A DNA stretch of 64,000 bases from Methylocystis parvus OBBP (GCF_027571405.1 NZ_CP092970.1:140887-204886), one strand, 5' to 3'. Positions 52,436-62,394 are shown, counted from the stretch's first letter. A program made the numbers and translations. The notes: generated from the sequence alone by a model not told the origin.

Positions 52436-54730
52436 CTAAGGACGCCTTGTGAAATCTATCGTGCGTTCGCAGAAATGAGTGAGTTCCGTGTCGTTAATCG
52501 CTGCGGTTTCCCATGCTGCGTTCGTGTCGTGGTGGAATCTGTTCGCGTAATCGAGCAGCGCCCGCAGCTCATTCGTATCGTTCGCCGATAAGATTTCCGC
52601 GGCGGTTCCAACTCTTTGCTGGCAGACGTTGTGAAAAGCGCCCAACAGCGCCCCAGGAGGGAAATGGCTGGGGTATGCGATGCGGACAAACGTCTCGAGG
52701 ATTGGCCGTAGGGTCCCCGCGACTATCCGCTCCTTCGCCGGGTCATGGCTTCGCAGGTATTCCGCGACAAGCTCATGCCGGCGGTCATGTTCGGTGATAC
52801 AATCTTGGCGAACATCCCAGACCGCGAGTGTCGAACCCGCCCCGTCGCGCGCGATCCTTACGGCCGTCCGTGTGGAGGTATCAGCGCCTTCCCAAATCGC
52901 ACAAAGAAACGGCTTTGAATGGGAGAGCACGATTATTTGACGCACTCGGCTATACAGACGCCGCATTTCTTGCACGGTTGTCAGCGAGCGATGCTCGTCC
53001 AGGCTCGTCATCGGATCGTCGATAACGATGATTTTTCGCGCGAGATTGGGGTCTTGGTCTAACGATGCGAAGAAGAAGGCGAGGGCCAGCGTATTGCGAT
53101 CGCCAGCGCTCAGCGTATTTCGGAACGACGGGCCTTCGTCGGCGGTCAGGCTGACGGGCACGTTGTTGATCACGACGCTATAAGAGGCAGATGACCCGCC
53201 TCTGGTGTTTACCGACGAGACGCTTTGCAACCGGAATCCGGCATTGAACCGCTGGAGATAGGAATTAATCGCTGTCTCGTAGGCCGGGAAGATACTACGC
53301 CGGTAATGATCAAGGGCGGCGCGCGCTTGATCTCGCTGTTGCTCAGTTCTCCCTTTTGTAGCCTTCTCTTGAAGATAAGCGTCGCAAAGCGTGACGATCG
53401 TGGGTTCATGACGCGCCTTGATTGCCCTCAACCTGGAAATATCGCTCTCCAGGGCGGCAATGTTTGCTGCCGCAACCTGTTCTTTCACGAGTGCAATGGC
53501 TGCGTTGCAGCCTTGCAGCGCTGTTGAGATCTCCTCAACTGCATTGCAATAGCCGTGATAAACTTCGATCGCTTCTAGGCTCTCTGGAGGTAGCGTCTTC
53601 GGTTCGAGCGGAGCCGTGGCCTTCGCTCGCAAAACTGGCAGCACCGCCTCGCGCGCCGCTATCCAAGCACGTTCGACGGCAGCCGTGTCTATTTCCACCT
53701 CCGGGATACTCGTAAACGCGCGCCAAAACTCACGGTTTTCCGAGGCCACCCTGATAGCGCGTTCAAATGCAGCTCTGACCTCGCCCCCGTGCGAGGTGTT
53801 GATTGCCTGCCCGGTGTCTTTTATCGCGGTTTTCAGGAACTCGTATGCTTCGCTGAAATAAGCGCGGTAATGCGCAATGAGGGGCGAGCCCCCTAAATCC
53901 TGTGCGCAAAACGGACAGACTTCGTAGTCGTGTCCTTCTGACCCGGCCGCGATGCGGTGCAAACCCTCCCCGACCCACGCTTCGCCACCCTTACCGAGTT
54001 TCGCGAAATGCTCGCGCATACGAGCCGCCGCCTCGGCTTCGAGATCGGGCAGAGTCCGCGCCAGGAGCCGGTTGATTGGATCGACGTCGAACCTCGGCAG
54101 GACCACAGGCGCAAAAGCGGCTCGCTGCCTGATCGCGTCGGCTGATTTCGCCGCCGAAAGGTTGCGTTCCGCTTCCCCAATCTTTGCGTCGACATCGGGA
54201 TCGGCGGCTAGGGCACAAAACTTATCGACGGAGAAGGCACCCCGTGCAGAGGCGGGAATTGCGTTTTCTTTGGTGCGCAAAGCCTGGTTATGCTGTTCGA
54301 TCTGGGCAATATGGGATTGCACAGTAGAGTTGAGGCTTACGCCTTGAGCGCCGAGGATTAATTCGTGCAGATTTTGTCGGTGCGCAGTCTCGATTTCGAT
54401 CCCGGAGCAAACGTTGGCGGCAACGAAGGCATCGTCGAAAACCGCTATATCGGCATGCGGAGCTGACCACGAGCCATTTTGGAAAAGGACAGTTGCACCT
54501 CCGACATTAAGCACGATGTGGGGTGGGTGCTGCGCGCCCAGACGCTTGCGTTCGGTTATCAGCTCTGGATCGTTGGCGCTAAGGGAGCGCAAAATGGCTG
54601 CGATCGTCGTTTTCCCGCGCCCATTCTCTCCATAGACCAGAGAGAGCTTGGCAAGCGGAATTCGGGCACCTGCGTTGACGGAATCGAACTGACCAATGTT
54701 TCTAAGCAACGAAAATTGTTCGACCGTCAT
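52436..54730 (-). CDS. Large AAA/ABC-type ATPase (AAA_13, RloC/PrrC-like)
   Basis: The 764-residue protein has Walker A at residues 34-42 (YGENGRGKTTIAAIL), coiled-coil arms with a CPFC zinc-hook-like motif (C272, C275), the ABC signature region (FRNTLSAGDRNTLALAFFFA) and Walker B (KIIVIDDPMTSLDEHRS). The C-terminal domain (RPILETFVRIAYPSHFPP; LLDYANRFHHDTNAAW) may be the effector. RloC and PrrC, anticodon nucleases tied to restriction systems, share this ATPase plan, but the catalytic triad is not proven here. ATG at 54730 has GGAG seven bases upstream. Confidence 0.8.
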   Translation of the reverse strand: MTVEQFSLLRNIGQFDSVNAGARIPLAKLSLVYGENGRGKTTIAAILRSLSANDPELITERKRLGAQHPPHIVLNVGGATVLFQNGSWSAPHADIAVFDDAFVAANVCSGIEIETAHRQNLHELILGAQGVSLNSTVQSHIAQIEQHNQALRTKENAIPASARGAFSVDKFCALAADPDVDAKIGEAERNLSAAKSADAIRQRAAFAPVVLPRFDVDPINRLLARTLPDLEAEAAARMREHFAKLGKGGEAWVGEGLHRIAAGSEGHDYEVCPFCAQDLGGSPLIAHYRAYFSEAYEFLKTAIKDTGQAINTSHGGEVRAAFERAIRVASENREFWRAFTSIPEVEIDTAAVERAWIAAREAVLPVLRAKATAPLEPKTLPPESLEAIEVYHGYCNAVEEISTALQGCNAAIALVKEQVAAANIAALESDISRLRAIKARHEPTIVTLCDAYLQEKATKGRTEQQRDQARAALDHYRRSIFPAYETAINSYLQRFNAGFRLQSVSSVNTRGGSSASYSVVINNVPVSLTADEGPSFRNTLSAGDRNTLALAFFFASLDQDPNLARKIIVIDDPMTSLDEHRSLTTVQEMRRLYSRVRQIIVLSHSKPFLCAIWEGADTSTRTAVRIARDGAGSTLAVWDVRQDCITEHDRRHELVAEYLRSHDPAKERIVAGTLRPILETFVRIAYPSHFPPGALLGAFHNVCQQRVGTAAEILSANDTNELRALLDYANRFHHDTNAAWETAAINDTELTHFCERTIDFTRRP

Positions 54731-54773
54731 TGCCCAACTCCATTCTCGAAAATAACGATGAGCTCTGCGCGTT

Positions 54774-55538
54774 TTAAAGCAAACGATCAGGCGCGCCTGG
54801 GGGGGCACGCGCAGCCTCCGCGGCGATATGACCGGCGAAGCTGGTCACGAAGGTCTTGAGGCCCGTCAGCTCCGACAAGTCAACATAGTCGCCCGTTTCT
54901 GCCGCCGTACGCGGCGAGGCCATGATGGTCGCCGTCGTGTAAAGCCGCTCCTGCACAAGTTTGCGGCACAGGATGTTATAGCGCTCGATGTAAGACGCCC
55001 CTCGGAAATCAGGAAAAACCGGGAAATGGGGCGAAGTATCATTCACCGGCGACCGTGATTCCGGCGCGTCTTCAACCGGCATCAGCCAGGCGACAAAAGG
55101 GCGCGGCGCTTCCGGGCCGAAAGCCCCTTCCCGATAGGCCGTCCAAAGATCGACAGCTGTGCCGATCGCTTCTTCCGTCCGATTGTTGAAATTCTTGCCG
55201 AAGGAACCGACCTGCGATTTGAGCTCGAGCGCCGCGACCAGGCGGCCATCGTTGACAATGAGTAAGTCCCAGAGTTTCGTCGGCCGGAAGAACCCCGGCA
55301 ATGTCAGGACACGGCGACCCATCATCATGTGCGCGTCGGTCAGCCCGTTGGCCCGGATCACGTCCTGAATAAGGGCGATGAATCCGTCCATATTTTTGCC
55401 GCCGGTCACGCTCGCGCGTTCGCCCTGGTCTTCCCGGCCGAGTTCCTTTTGCTTGGCGGCGGCCGCGGCGCGGTTGCCCCAAAAGGCTTTCACCGCTTCC
55501 CGGGCTTTGTTTTCGTAGTCAGCTAAATCAAGCGGCAT
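54774..55538 (-). CDS. PaeR7I-family type II restriction endonuclease
   Basis: The 254-residue protein matches the PaeR7I family along its length ([58 protein letters not shown]). The catalytic site is D91 in KLWDLLIV and E105-x-K107 in AALELKSQ. PaeR7I cuts CTCGAG, so the same specificity is expected. It overlaps the methylase gene by 11 bp, which ties expression of the two together. Confidence 0.92.
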   Translation of the reverse strand: MPLDLADYENKAREAVKAFWGNRAAAAAKQKELGREDQGERASVTGGKNMDGFIALIQDVIRANGLTDAHMMMGRRVLTLPGFFRPTKLWDLLIVNDGRLVAALELKSQVGSFGKNFNNRTEEAIGTAVDLWTAYREGAFGPEAPRPFVAWLMPVEDAPESRSPVNDTSPHFPVFPDFRGASYIERYNILCRKLVQERLYTTATIMASPRTAAETGDYVDLSELTGLKTFVTSFAGHIAAEAARAPPGAPDRLL

Positions 55539-57279
55539 CCGCTACCCCCGCAGTTACCCCAATGGCATGGCGTTCTTCGGCGTTCAGCCCGTAGAGCTCC
55601 GCCGCCGCTGCGTTGCATGTATCGAGATCGCGGGATTTTCCGGCCTTGATGAGTTTGGCTCGCAATGGGGCTGAAACGCCCGACCAGCGCGGCAAGCGCA
55701 AGCGCCGCAGATATTGCGCCTGGAAACGCAAATAGCCGCCGCGCATTTTGGTCGAATAAGAAGAAATGAAAATCCGCGTTACGCCCGACAGGAGCACCGC
55801 CTGCAACGCGTGCAGGTTCCACTCGCTCGAGGTGACGTAATAGAGATTGTGGTGCGGATAGAGCTCGCCCGGCTCATAAACGATATGGGCTTCCCCTTTG
55901 ATATCGGGGATCAGCAGCTTGGGGACCTTGGTCAGCTCCGGGTAAATCCGGTCAATGGTCCGATACCAGTTGTCGGGATTCTTCTTGGCGCAATGCCGCG
56001 CTTTGATCGTCGCGCCATAGCACTCGAGATAGGCCTTCAGCTTCGGATAATCCTTGAGCGCGACGAGCTTCCCGTCGCGCCCGAAGGGATTGATAATCCC
56101 AAGCCCACGCCATTCGACCGTGCCCGTCAGAATGTCGCGCGTCGTGGCGAGCGGCAGCTTGCGATCGGGCTCGACATCGAGCTCGTCAAACGGCCGGATG
56201 AAGACCTGATCCGCACCCGTGGCGACGCCGATCCTGACCTTGCAGCCAGCATCTTCGACCAGGGGGAATTCCGCCTCGAGGCGGCGCACGAGATTCAATT
56301 CTTCGGGCGCGCCGAGCATCCAGGGCTCATCGCCCACGGCTGCGTGCGTCACTTCGCTGACTTCGGCGCCCTTGCCGAGCTTGGCGGCCGTCATCGTTTT
56401 GGCGAGCTGGCGTAGCGTATCCGCGTCGATCTGCGGCCGCGCCGCGATCCGCGTTGGGCCCTCCTTCTCGCGGCCAATCACGACGATGGCCGGATAGGCG
56501 ATCACGTCCGACAGAAAGGCGTCCGTATCGACCATGTCGACGAAGTATTGCAGGTGGAATTTCTCCGCGACCAGGCGGCGCAGCGGGCCGCCATAGCGGT
56601 TCTTGGTCCAGCGATCGGCGCAGATGAACCCCAGACGGCCGCCGGGCGCGAGCAGTGAAAGCGAGTGCTCGATAAAGGGGATGTATATGTCGGCGCGGTC
56701 GAAAATGGTGTCGAAGCGGCGGCGATATTCCGCGATCAGCACGTCGGGGATGAGCTCTTGCCGGACGTAAGGCGGGTTGCCGATAACGTGGGTGAATTCG
56801 CGCTCGAGCGGCAACAGGAGGAAGTCGCCCTGCTTGAGCCAATGATCCGCCAACGAATGGGCTTGGGCTGGTTTCAGCTCCTTTGCCGTGAGCGCATCGA
56901 GAACGAGCTCCCGTGTGTGCTCGTAGCTCGAGTGATGCAGCTCGACCGCGAGGATGCACCCGCCCAGGTCTTTTACAATGTTGCCCTTGTCGCCAACCTC
57001 GCGCCCGTAGGCCTCGAGCAGGCGATCGATCACCGGCGTCAGAAAATCGCCCTGCCCCATCGATGGCTCGAGCAGCCGCGCCTTATGCAGCGGTTTGTCG
57101 GCGGTGTAGCCCGCCAGGTCGAGAATGAAATTCACGACTTCGCGCCGCGTGAAGACCGCCCCACGCGACTCCGCGCCCGATTCAGCCATGCCGGCAATCG
57201 CGGCTTCTACTTCCGGGCGCTCGAGGAAGGATAACTGCTTGTGCGTGTTGCGGAATGCCATATTGCCCAGCTTAGCCAT
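55528..57279 (-). CDS. N6-adenine DNA methyltransferase of the PaeR7I system
   Basis: The 583-residue protein has motif I ([16 protein letters not shown]) and the catalytic NPPY ([12 protein letters not shown]), a gamma/alpha-type m6A methylase layout with a large C-terminal target-recognition part ([40 protein letters not shown]). It should protect the PaeR7I-type site. It is the first gene of a four-gene minus-strand run. Start at 57279 or 57261 is undecided, as neither has a strong ribosome binding site. Confidence 0.92.
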   Translation of the reverse strand: MAKLGNMAFRNTHKQLSFLERPEVEAAIAGMAESGAESRGAVFTRREVVNFILDLAGYTADKPLHKARLLEPSMGQGDFLTPVIDRLLEAYGREVGDKGNIVKDLGGCILAVELHHSSYEHTRELVLDALTAKELKPAQAHSLADHWLKQGDFLLLPLEREFTHVIGNPPYVRQELIPDVLIAEYRRRFDTIFDRADIYIPFIEHSLSLLAPGGRLGFICADRWTKNRYGGPLRRLVAEKFHLQYFVDMVDTDAFLSDVIAYPAIVVIGREKEGPTRIAARPQIDADTLRQLAKTMTAAKLGKGAEVSEVTHAAVGDEPWMLGAPEELNLVRRLEAEFPLVEDAGCKVRIGVATGADQVFIRPFDELDVEPDRKLPLATTRDILTGTVEWRGLGIINPFGRDGKLVALKDYPKLKAYLECYGATIKARHCAKKNPDNWYRTIDRIYPELTKVPKLLIPDIKGEAHIVYEPGELYPHHNLYYVTSSEWNLHALQAVLLSGVTRIFISSYSTKMRGGYLRFQAQYLRRLRLPRWSGVSAPLRAKLIKAGKSRDLDTCNAAAAELYGLNAEERHAIGVTAGVADAA

Positions 57280-57317
57280 GATTCATGGTTCGTTCTACAA
57301 CATTATCGGCCGAGAGG

Positions 57318-58088
57318 TTAGCGACTTCCCCGTCGCTTGCGACCTGGATTCCAGGCCTTTCCACACTTTTGAGAGCGCGCCTCGAAGAATGCGCCCAGGG
57401 GCAATGACGTGCGGCGATAATTGCCGGCGACGCGCCCTGTCCGATGGAGATAGCGCAGCATCGAGCGAAGGCGCTCGGCCACATCCTTCACGGACCTGCG
57501 CGTCTGATGAGGGCTGCGCGTGCCCATATAGCAGTCGATGTCGCCCACCGTCATCGGCATCAGACTGTCGGGGCCGTGCCGATCAAGCTGCCATGCCAGA
57601 AAGTTCCGGCCCTCCCACATCAATGCGTCGATGCTGGCCACGGCAAGGCCTCGTTCCTCGCGCAGCCAAGTCTCGTACTCGTCGCAGATGGCAAAGCGCA
57701 GTGCGTCGGCAGCGCAGGTCGCTTTCGGCGGGGACGGCCACAGGCCCTGTGCGAGCCGCAGCAACGCGTGGATCCCAGAGCGCGGAATAGAGTGCCAATC
57801 CCGCGCCGGCGTCTGACCATGGCGTTTGCCGAACATCGTAATCGCGTGTTGCAGGTACTGAGCCACCTGCGCCTCGGTCACCTCCGTGACCTCAATGTTC
57901 TGCTGAGCAAGGTATTCAACGAACCCGCGCGCATAGGCGCAGTAGTTCTCGATCACTACAGAGTTGTATCGTTGCTTAGTCAGAACAATTCGGAGCTCAG
58001 CAATCAGTCGGTCATTCAGTCCTCTGCTGGTCAAGATGACAGCAGAAGTTTGCCATCTGAACGCAGAGGTTACTTGGGTGTTCAACAT
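57318..58088 (-). pseudogene. Tyrosine recombinase truncated before the catalytic domain
   Basis: About 256 residues with two SAM-like core-binding segments (QRYNSVVIENYCAYARGFVE; GDIDCYMGTRSPHQTRRSVK; RLRSMLRYLHRTGRVAGNYR) typical of long phage-type integrases. The catalytic domain with R-H-R-Y is absent; the frame ends in a foreign basic tail 38 bp from the methylase start. The R-M operon appears to have landed in or next to this gene. Confidence 0.65.
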
Positions 58089-58295
58089 CGATTTGGATTT
58101 TCTAGCTAAAAGGAGACATGCACCTCTCGACCTCATGTCGGTCATTGACGCGTGAGGCTGGCGCTACCAAAAGCGGACATTCGAGCGGTCTCTACTACAT
58201 TACTTCAGGCCTGACGATTGGCTTAGACTTTCGCAGGCTCCGATTGTCGGTATGCTCTCTGCTCGAAATAGCATTCCAAGGGGGAGCAGACCAGA

Positions 58296-59513
58296 GTGAT
58301 GGACCGAACCATCCGTATCCAGATCGATCGGAGTAGCTGGCCCAAGGCGCCACAACTACCGCGATTTCCCCGCAGTTTCATGGGTGTCGGCGTCGAGACC
58401 ATGAATGTGCCAGCGATCCTACTAAAGATCGGTTTTTTGACTACGCCGTCGAGCGCAAGCGGCGTCTCGCTCAGCGAGTTCTGGGCTTACGTACGCTATC
58501 TGGCGGCAATCACAGGGGATAGCGACCTGCGGCTTACCACAGCTTTCGCGAACCTTGATGCGCATCAAAAAACTATTCTCAGCGACGATTTTGGGATGGG
58601 CGTGCCTATGACTTGGCTAACCCACGCCCTCGATCTCCAGCAAATCTGCGATGGACGCTATTTTCTTGATCGTTTTGCAGCGCAGGCAAGCGCCACCGTC
58701 CGAAAAAAGGCACGGAGAGGGCCAAACAAAGTACCCGACTTCGTCGCTCGCGATGGCAGGCGGATTTGGCATGTGATTGAATGTAAGGGAACGCAGAGCG
58801 GGTCTGGATATCAAGCGGACCAGATCGGCAACGCGGGGCCGCCTCCCACAGGCGGCATCGCTCAAAAGCATTCCATTGTCTTTCCTAGGAACTACTCCGG
58901 ACAGCGACTGGTCTGCGCACTGAGTATCGGCCTCGAGGGAGTAGCCGGCAACTCTACCCTGAAGATTGTGGATCCAGAACCCGAGGACCCTGTAGTTGTC
59001 GAGGCCGCAGATCTTTACCTCGCCGAGGACGCTGTTCAAAGAGGCAGCATCGCAAAGGCACTCAGACTCGCGGGGTTTGAAGCGACAGCTGATGTCACAG
59101 CCGCGCCCATGGGGCGTTTCGCGTCGTCGCGGCGAGATCCGCGTCGCCGGTACGAAGAAGAGCGCTTGCGCATGGTCGAAGAAAGACTGGCCATCGCACA
59201 AGAGGAATTATCTCGTGAGGGTGGCATACGCTGGCGGGGTCGCGATGCAAGCTTCCGCGGTCGTGAGGCACACATTGTTCTACCACGACCATTGAACATC
59301 GATGGATCGGAGATCCAGAAGGTCATCTTGCGACAAGGCATCAACGAGGAAGTGCTCTCCGAGCTTCGTGCGAGGCCGGGTGTGGATAGCCCACTTCCTA
59401 CTGCTGACGTTTCGTGGGATGACGCAGGCGGTTCCACCACGATTGATACAAGCGATGGGTTCGCAGCACTTCAGATCGGCGAGCTGTTTCGGTCTGAAAT
59501 GCAGTTGGGCTAG
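58296..59513 (+). CDS. Protein with PD-(D/E)XK nuclease-like core
   Basis: The 405-residue protein carries D148 in VPDFVARDG and E162-x-K164 in WHVIECKGTQSG, the PD-(D/E)XK arrangement followed by a GxQ-like segment. The N-terminal half is helical and the C-terminal half is charged with a coiled coil (RRYEEERLRMVEERLAIAQE). GTG at 58296 has GGGGAG nine bases upstream; ATG at 58299 is also possible. It stands alone, facing away from the R-M operon. It may be a defence nuclease or a partner of a lost gene. Confidence 0.6.
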   Translation: MMDRTIRIQIDRSSWPKAPQLPRFPRSFMGVGVETMNVPAILLKIGFLTTPSSASGVSLSEFWAYVRYLAAITGDSDLRLTTAFANLDAHQKTILSDDFGMGVPMTWLTHALDLQQICDGRYFLDRFAAQASATVRKKARRGPNKVPDFVARDGRRIWHVIECKGTQSGSGYQADQIGNAGPPPTGGIAQKHSIVFPRNYSGQRLVCALSIGLEGVAGNSTLKIVDPEPEDPVVVEAADLYLAEDAVQRGSIAKALRLAGFEATADVTAAPMGRFASSRRDPRRRYEEERLRMVEERLAIAQEELSREGGIRWRGRDASFRGREAHIVLPRPLNIDGSEIQKVILRQGINEEVLSELRARPGVDSPLPTADVSWDDAGGSTTIDTSDGFAALQIGELFRSEMQLG

Positions 59514-59762
59514 ATACCGAATTTTGTCACGAAGACCTGCCAGGAGACTGTAGGCCGCATTCTAACCCAGCCTTCCTCGATGTCGGCTCTGAGTCTGATA
59601 GTGCAGAAAAGCGGACGGGCTGAAAACCACCCCAAGTTTGGCGTTCGCGTTGACCAACCGCAAAGCCAAAAACCGGTCGTTCCATCCTCTAGGTCTAGGC
59701 GTGCCGTACCACTGCACCTTTATGCCGCTATCGGCAGCAAGCTGAACAGCGCATCGCTGCCG

Positions 59763-59828
59763 TCAATCCCCACAAAACTCAATTCCGTTTGCCCGCGCGA
59801 GTAAATAGGGTTGACCGCCTGCGCCTAG
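59763..59828 (-). pseudogene. 3' end of an exported-protein gene split by IS5
   Basis: The minus strand reads LGAGGQPYLLARANGIEFCG and stops at 59763. It continues the frame broken off at 60693 once the IS5 element and one CTAG are removed. Confidence 0.75.
59825..59828. repeat. IS5 target-site duplication CTAG, left copy
   Basis: CTAG borders the left inverted repeat and is repeated at 60692-60695. Confidence 0.8.
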
Positions 59829-60691
59829 AGGGTGTTATGTACTTTACCGATTGATTGCATTAATAGAATTGGATGGCTGCGATTCGCAAACCGTATCCGT
59901 CTGACGTCAGCGACGAAGAATGGTCGCTTGTTGCGCCCTATTTGGCGCTGATGGACGAGAGCGCGCCGCAGCGTCAGCATTCGCTGCGCGAGCTTTTCAA
60001 CGGCCTGCGTTATGTGCTTCGCTACGGCGTCGCTTGGCGCGCCATGCCCAACGACCTGCCGCCGTGGTCCGCTGTGTATCAGCAGGGACGCCGCTGGATG
60101 GCGGCAGGCGTGTTCGAAGCGCTCGCCCAGGATTTGCGTGCGGTGTTGCGACTGGCGGCCGGGCGCAAAGAGGAGCCGACGGCGGCGATCATCGACAGCC
60201 GCACTTTGCGCTCGACGCCCGAAAGCGGCCCGCGCGCAGGCTACGACGGCGCCAAGCGCAAACGCGGATCGAAACTCCATATGGCGGTCGACACGCTGGG
60301 CCATCTGCTGGCGCTTCATGTCACGCCGGCGAATGTGGACGACCGCGCCGAGGTTGGAAAGCTCGCCGAGGCTGTGCAGCAGGCGACCGGCGAGAGCGTC
60401 GAATTGATCTATGTCGACCAGGGATACACGGGGGACAGGGCAGCCGACGCTGCGAAAGCGCAGGGCGTCGAACTGTGCGTCGTCAAACTTTCGGAAGCGA
60501 AAAAGGGCTTCGTCCTCCTGCCCAAGCGCTGGGTGGTCGAACGATCTTTTGCATGGGCGACCAGATGCAGGCGGCTCGTCAAAGATTATGAACGATATGC
60601 GGAAACCCTTGCAGGCTTTCACATCCTCGCCTTCGCCTGTCTCATGCTCAAGCGCGCCACAGAATTCATGATACAAAGTGCATAACACCCT
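59829..60691 (+). mobile_element. Complete IS5-family element
   Basis: The 863-bp element has 17-bp terminal repeats with one mismatch (left AGGGTGTTATGTACTTT; right, reverse complemented, AGGGTGTTATGCACTTT) and a 4-bp CTAG duplication. One intact transposase gene fills it. It interrupts an exported-protein gene. Confidence 0.9.
59873..60685 (+). CDS. IS5-family transposase
   Basis: The 270-residue single-frame transposase has the DUF4096-like N terminus (SDEEWSLVAPYLALMDESAP; NGLRYVLRYGVAWRAMPNDL) and the DDE core (AAIIDSRTLRSTPESGPRAG; IYVDQGYTGDRAADAAKAQG; PKRWVVERSFAWATRCRRL). It is intact and ends within the right inverted repeat region. Confidence 0.93.
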   Translation: MAAIRKPYPSDVSDEEWSLVAPYLALMDESAPQRQHSLRELFNGLRYVLRYGVAWRAMPNDLPPWSAVYQQGRRWMAAGVFEALAQDLRAVLRLAAGRKEEPTAAIIDSRTLRSTPESGPRAGYDGAKRKRGSKLHMAVDTLGHLLALHVTPANVDDRAEVGKLAEAVQQATGESVELIYVDQGYTGDRAADAAKAQGVELCVVKLSEAKKGFVLLPKRWVVERSFAWATRCRRLVKDYERYAETLAGFHILAFACLMLKRATEFMIQSA

Positions 60692-60692
60692 C

Positions 60693-61007
60693 TAGGTACA
60701 ACAACTGTATCGTGCAATCGAGGTTGATGGCTTTATTGTCGTTGGAGAGTTCTGCGGCCTGATTGCCGCGCCCTCCCCTAAACGGGTTCAAAAACCCGAT
60801 TGGAGAACGCGTCGTCAAGACTTCCCTCAAGTTGGAGAAGGGCTGCATCTCAGGCGCTATCCCTACCCTGGGCATCGGGGCAATGACGGGCTCAACGGGG
60901 ATGACAGGCCTTATTGCGATAGCCACCTGAGCGTCGGCGGGTTGAAACCCGGCAAGCAGGGGCACAAGTAAGCAAAGGGTGGCGAGCATCGGATGAACGC
61001 TACGCAT
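60693..61007 (-). pseudogene. Exported-protein gene, 5' part, interrupted by IS5
   Basis: ATG at 61007 opens a signal peptide (LATLCLLVPLLAGFQPADA) followed by a Pro-rich segment (IRPVIPVEPVIAPMPRVGIA) and NDNKAINLDCTIQLLYL. At that point the IS5 right end begins. With the 3' part at 59763-59828 the original protein was about 126 residues. Function unknown. Confidence 0.75.
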
Positions 61008-61140
61008 CGACGACTCCTAAATAATCTTGCCCTGCTCAGATCGAACTAATTCGCTTCGAGCTTGGGGCGGTCTTGAGACGTTTTCACGGCGGTGCAGCGC
61101 AAGGCCCCCCGAAGATTTCGGGGGGCCGCCACGTTGCAGA

Positions 61141-61497
61141 TCAGAAGAGCTTCATTTCGGGCAGGCCCATCTGACGCCAGACAGACGCGTCGCTGCCGCC
61201 AAGGTGGCCGGTCGCGATATCGTTTAGAGGCCCGGCGATATTGTTGCGAACGAACCGGGTCAGGTCGTTGTGCTCCCCGAAACAATCCTTGAAGCCGCTG
61301 TTGAAGCATTTCGTCGCTTCAACGGCGGTCAGGACGCTCGCGGTGCAAGCGACAAATCCTGGAAGGTTCGCCGCCGAAGCAACGCAAGCCCTAACCGCCT
61401 TCGTCTCCGTTTTGCCCGCAGAAGCCGGAGACGCGGCTCCCAGCGCCAAGGGGGCCGCCGCTATCAGGGCGGAAAGAATTTTCTGGATCGTGGTCAT
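61141..61497 (-). CDS. Small exported protein of unknown function
   Basis: The 118-residue protein has a signal peptide (ILSALIAAAPLALGAASPASA) and four cysteines (VRACVAS, VACTAS, TKCFNS, KDCFGE), likely two disulfides. GAGGACCGAGAC lies upstream of the ATG. It is on the same strand as the IS5-split exported gene but upstream of it. No family is recognised. Confidence 0.7.
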   Translation of the reverse strand: MTTIQKILSALIAAAPLALGAASPASAGKTETKAVRACVASAANLPGFVACTASVLTAVEATKCFNSGFKDCFGEHNDLTRFVRNNIAGPLNDIATGHLGGSDASVWRQMGLPEMKLF

Positions 61498-61737
61498 GTC
61501 TCGGTCCTCTGTTGGGTCACGCGCCGCCGTTTGGCGGCGCTACAGGGACGACGGCTGAGGCGATCCAAATGGGAGGTGCCTCGAGAAAATATTTTCGCGG
61601 TTGCGCGGCACGGTTGAGCTAATGTTCGGAGCGGCACGGGGATAGTCGCAATTTTGTGACTTTCCCTGAGGCTCCTAACGCCACTTGGTGGCGCTGGGGC
61701 GTTCCGGCCTCCCCACCGGGTCCTTTCGCGACACGAC

Positions 61738-61986
61738 TGTCAATCAGCATTGAACCGGGACCCCAGATCGGCGCCGAAAAGGGACCCCTTTTCAGGCGTC
61801 TGTTTTGTGCCGTTGTGGGCGTGACGGAGGGAGGGCGTAGCCCGACCGGAGTTACGCCCACAATGGCAGCGGCCTGAACGGGGAACTTCAGGCGCGGTTT
61901 TTGAAGCGCCAGCTTTCGTTGTCGGTTTCGACGATGTCGCAGTGATTGATGAGACGGTTGAGCAGTGCAGTCGTCATCTTGGCGTC
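61738..61986 (-). mobile_element. Right-end remnant of an IS21-family element
   Basis: The sequence starting TGTCAATCAGCATTGAACCG at 61738, with GGGACCCC repeats after it, is the typical IS21 end. It is followed inward by the istB tail. The rest of the element is missing where the Fic remnant begins. Confidence 0.65.
61888..61986 (-). pseudogene. IS21 IstB C-terminal fragment
   Basis: The minus strand encodes [20 protein letters not shown] and [13 protein letters not shown] before a TGA, the conserved end of the IS21 helper ATPase IstB. Only about 32 codons remain. Confidence 0.75.
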
Positions 61987-61989
61987 GCC

Positions 61990-62394
61990 GGCACCCGGCC
62001 GGGCAATGCGCTCTTCGTTCCGCCGCCCGTAAGCGAACTCGACGCCTGCCTGGACGCATTCGAGCGCTTCATCCATGAAACCCAATCGCGGCTGCCGCCC
62101 TTGATCAAAGCCGGCATGCTCCATGTCCAGTTTGAAACCATTCATCCATTTCTTGACGGCAACGGTCGCGTGGGGCGTCTTGCATTCACGACCTGCTCCA
62201 GCTCCATCCATTCGCCACCGCAAACGACCTTGTCACGCGCACGGGGTTGACCGCGCCGACCGTCAACGCAGCACTGGCAGATCTTGAGCGTCTTGGCATC
62301 GTCGGTGAGATAACGGGCCGTCGGCGTGGACGCGTTTTCAGCTACCGGGCTTATCTCGATTCTCAGTGAAGGAACGGCTCCACTGCGCGGATGA
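61990..62394 (+). pseudogene. Fic-family gene remnant
   Basis: The frame reads [20 protein letters not shown], then the active-site motif [13 protein letters not shown]. An internal deletion follows, and a shifted frame gives [20 protein letters not shown] and RLGIVGEITGRRRGRVFSYR, the C-terminal winged helix of Fic proteins. A further small frameshift lies near 62360. The N terminus is replaced by the IS21 fragment. It is a different Fic subfamily from the one at 29988. Confidence 0.75.
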
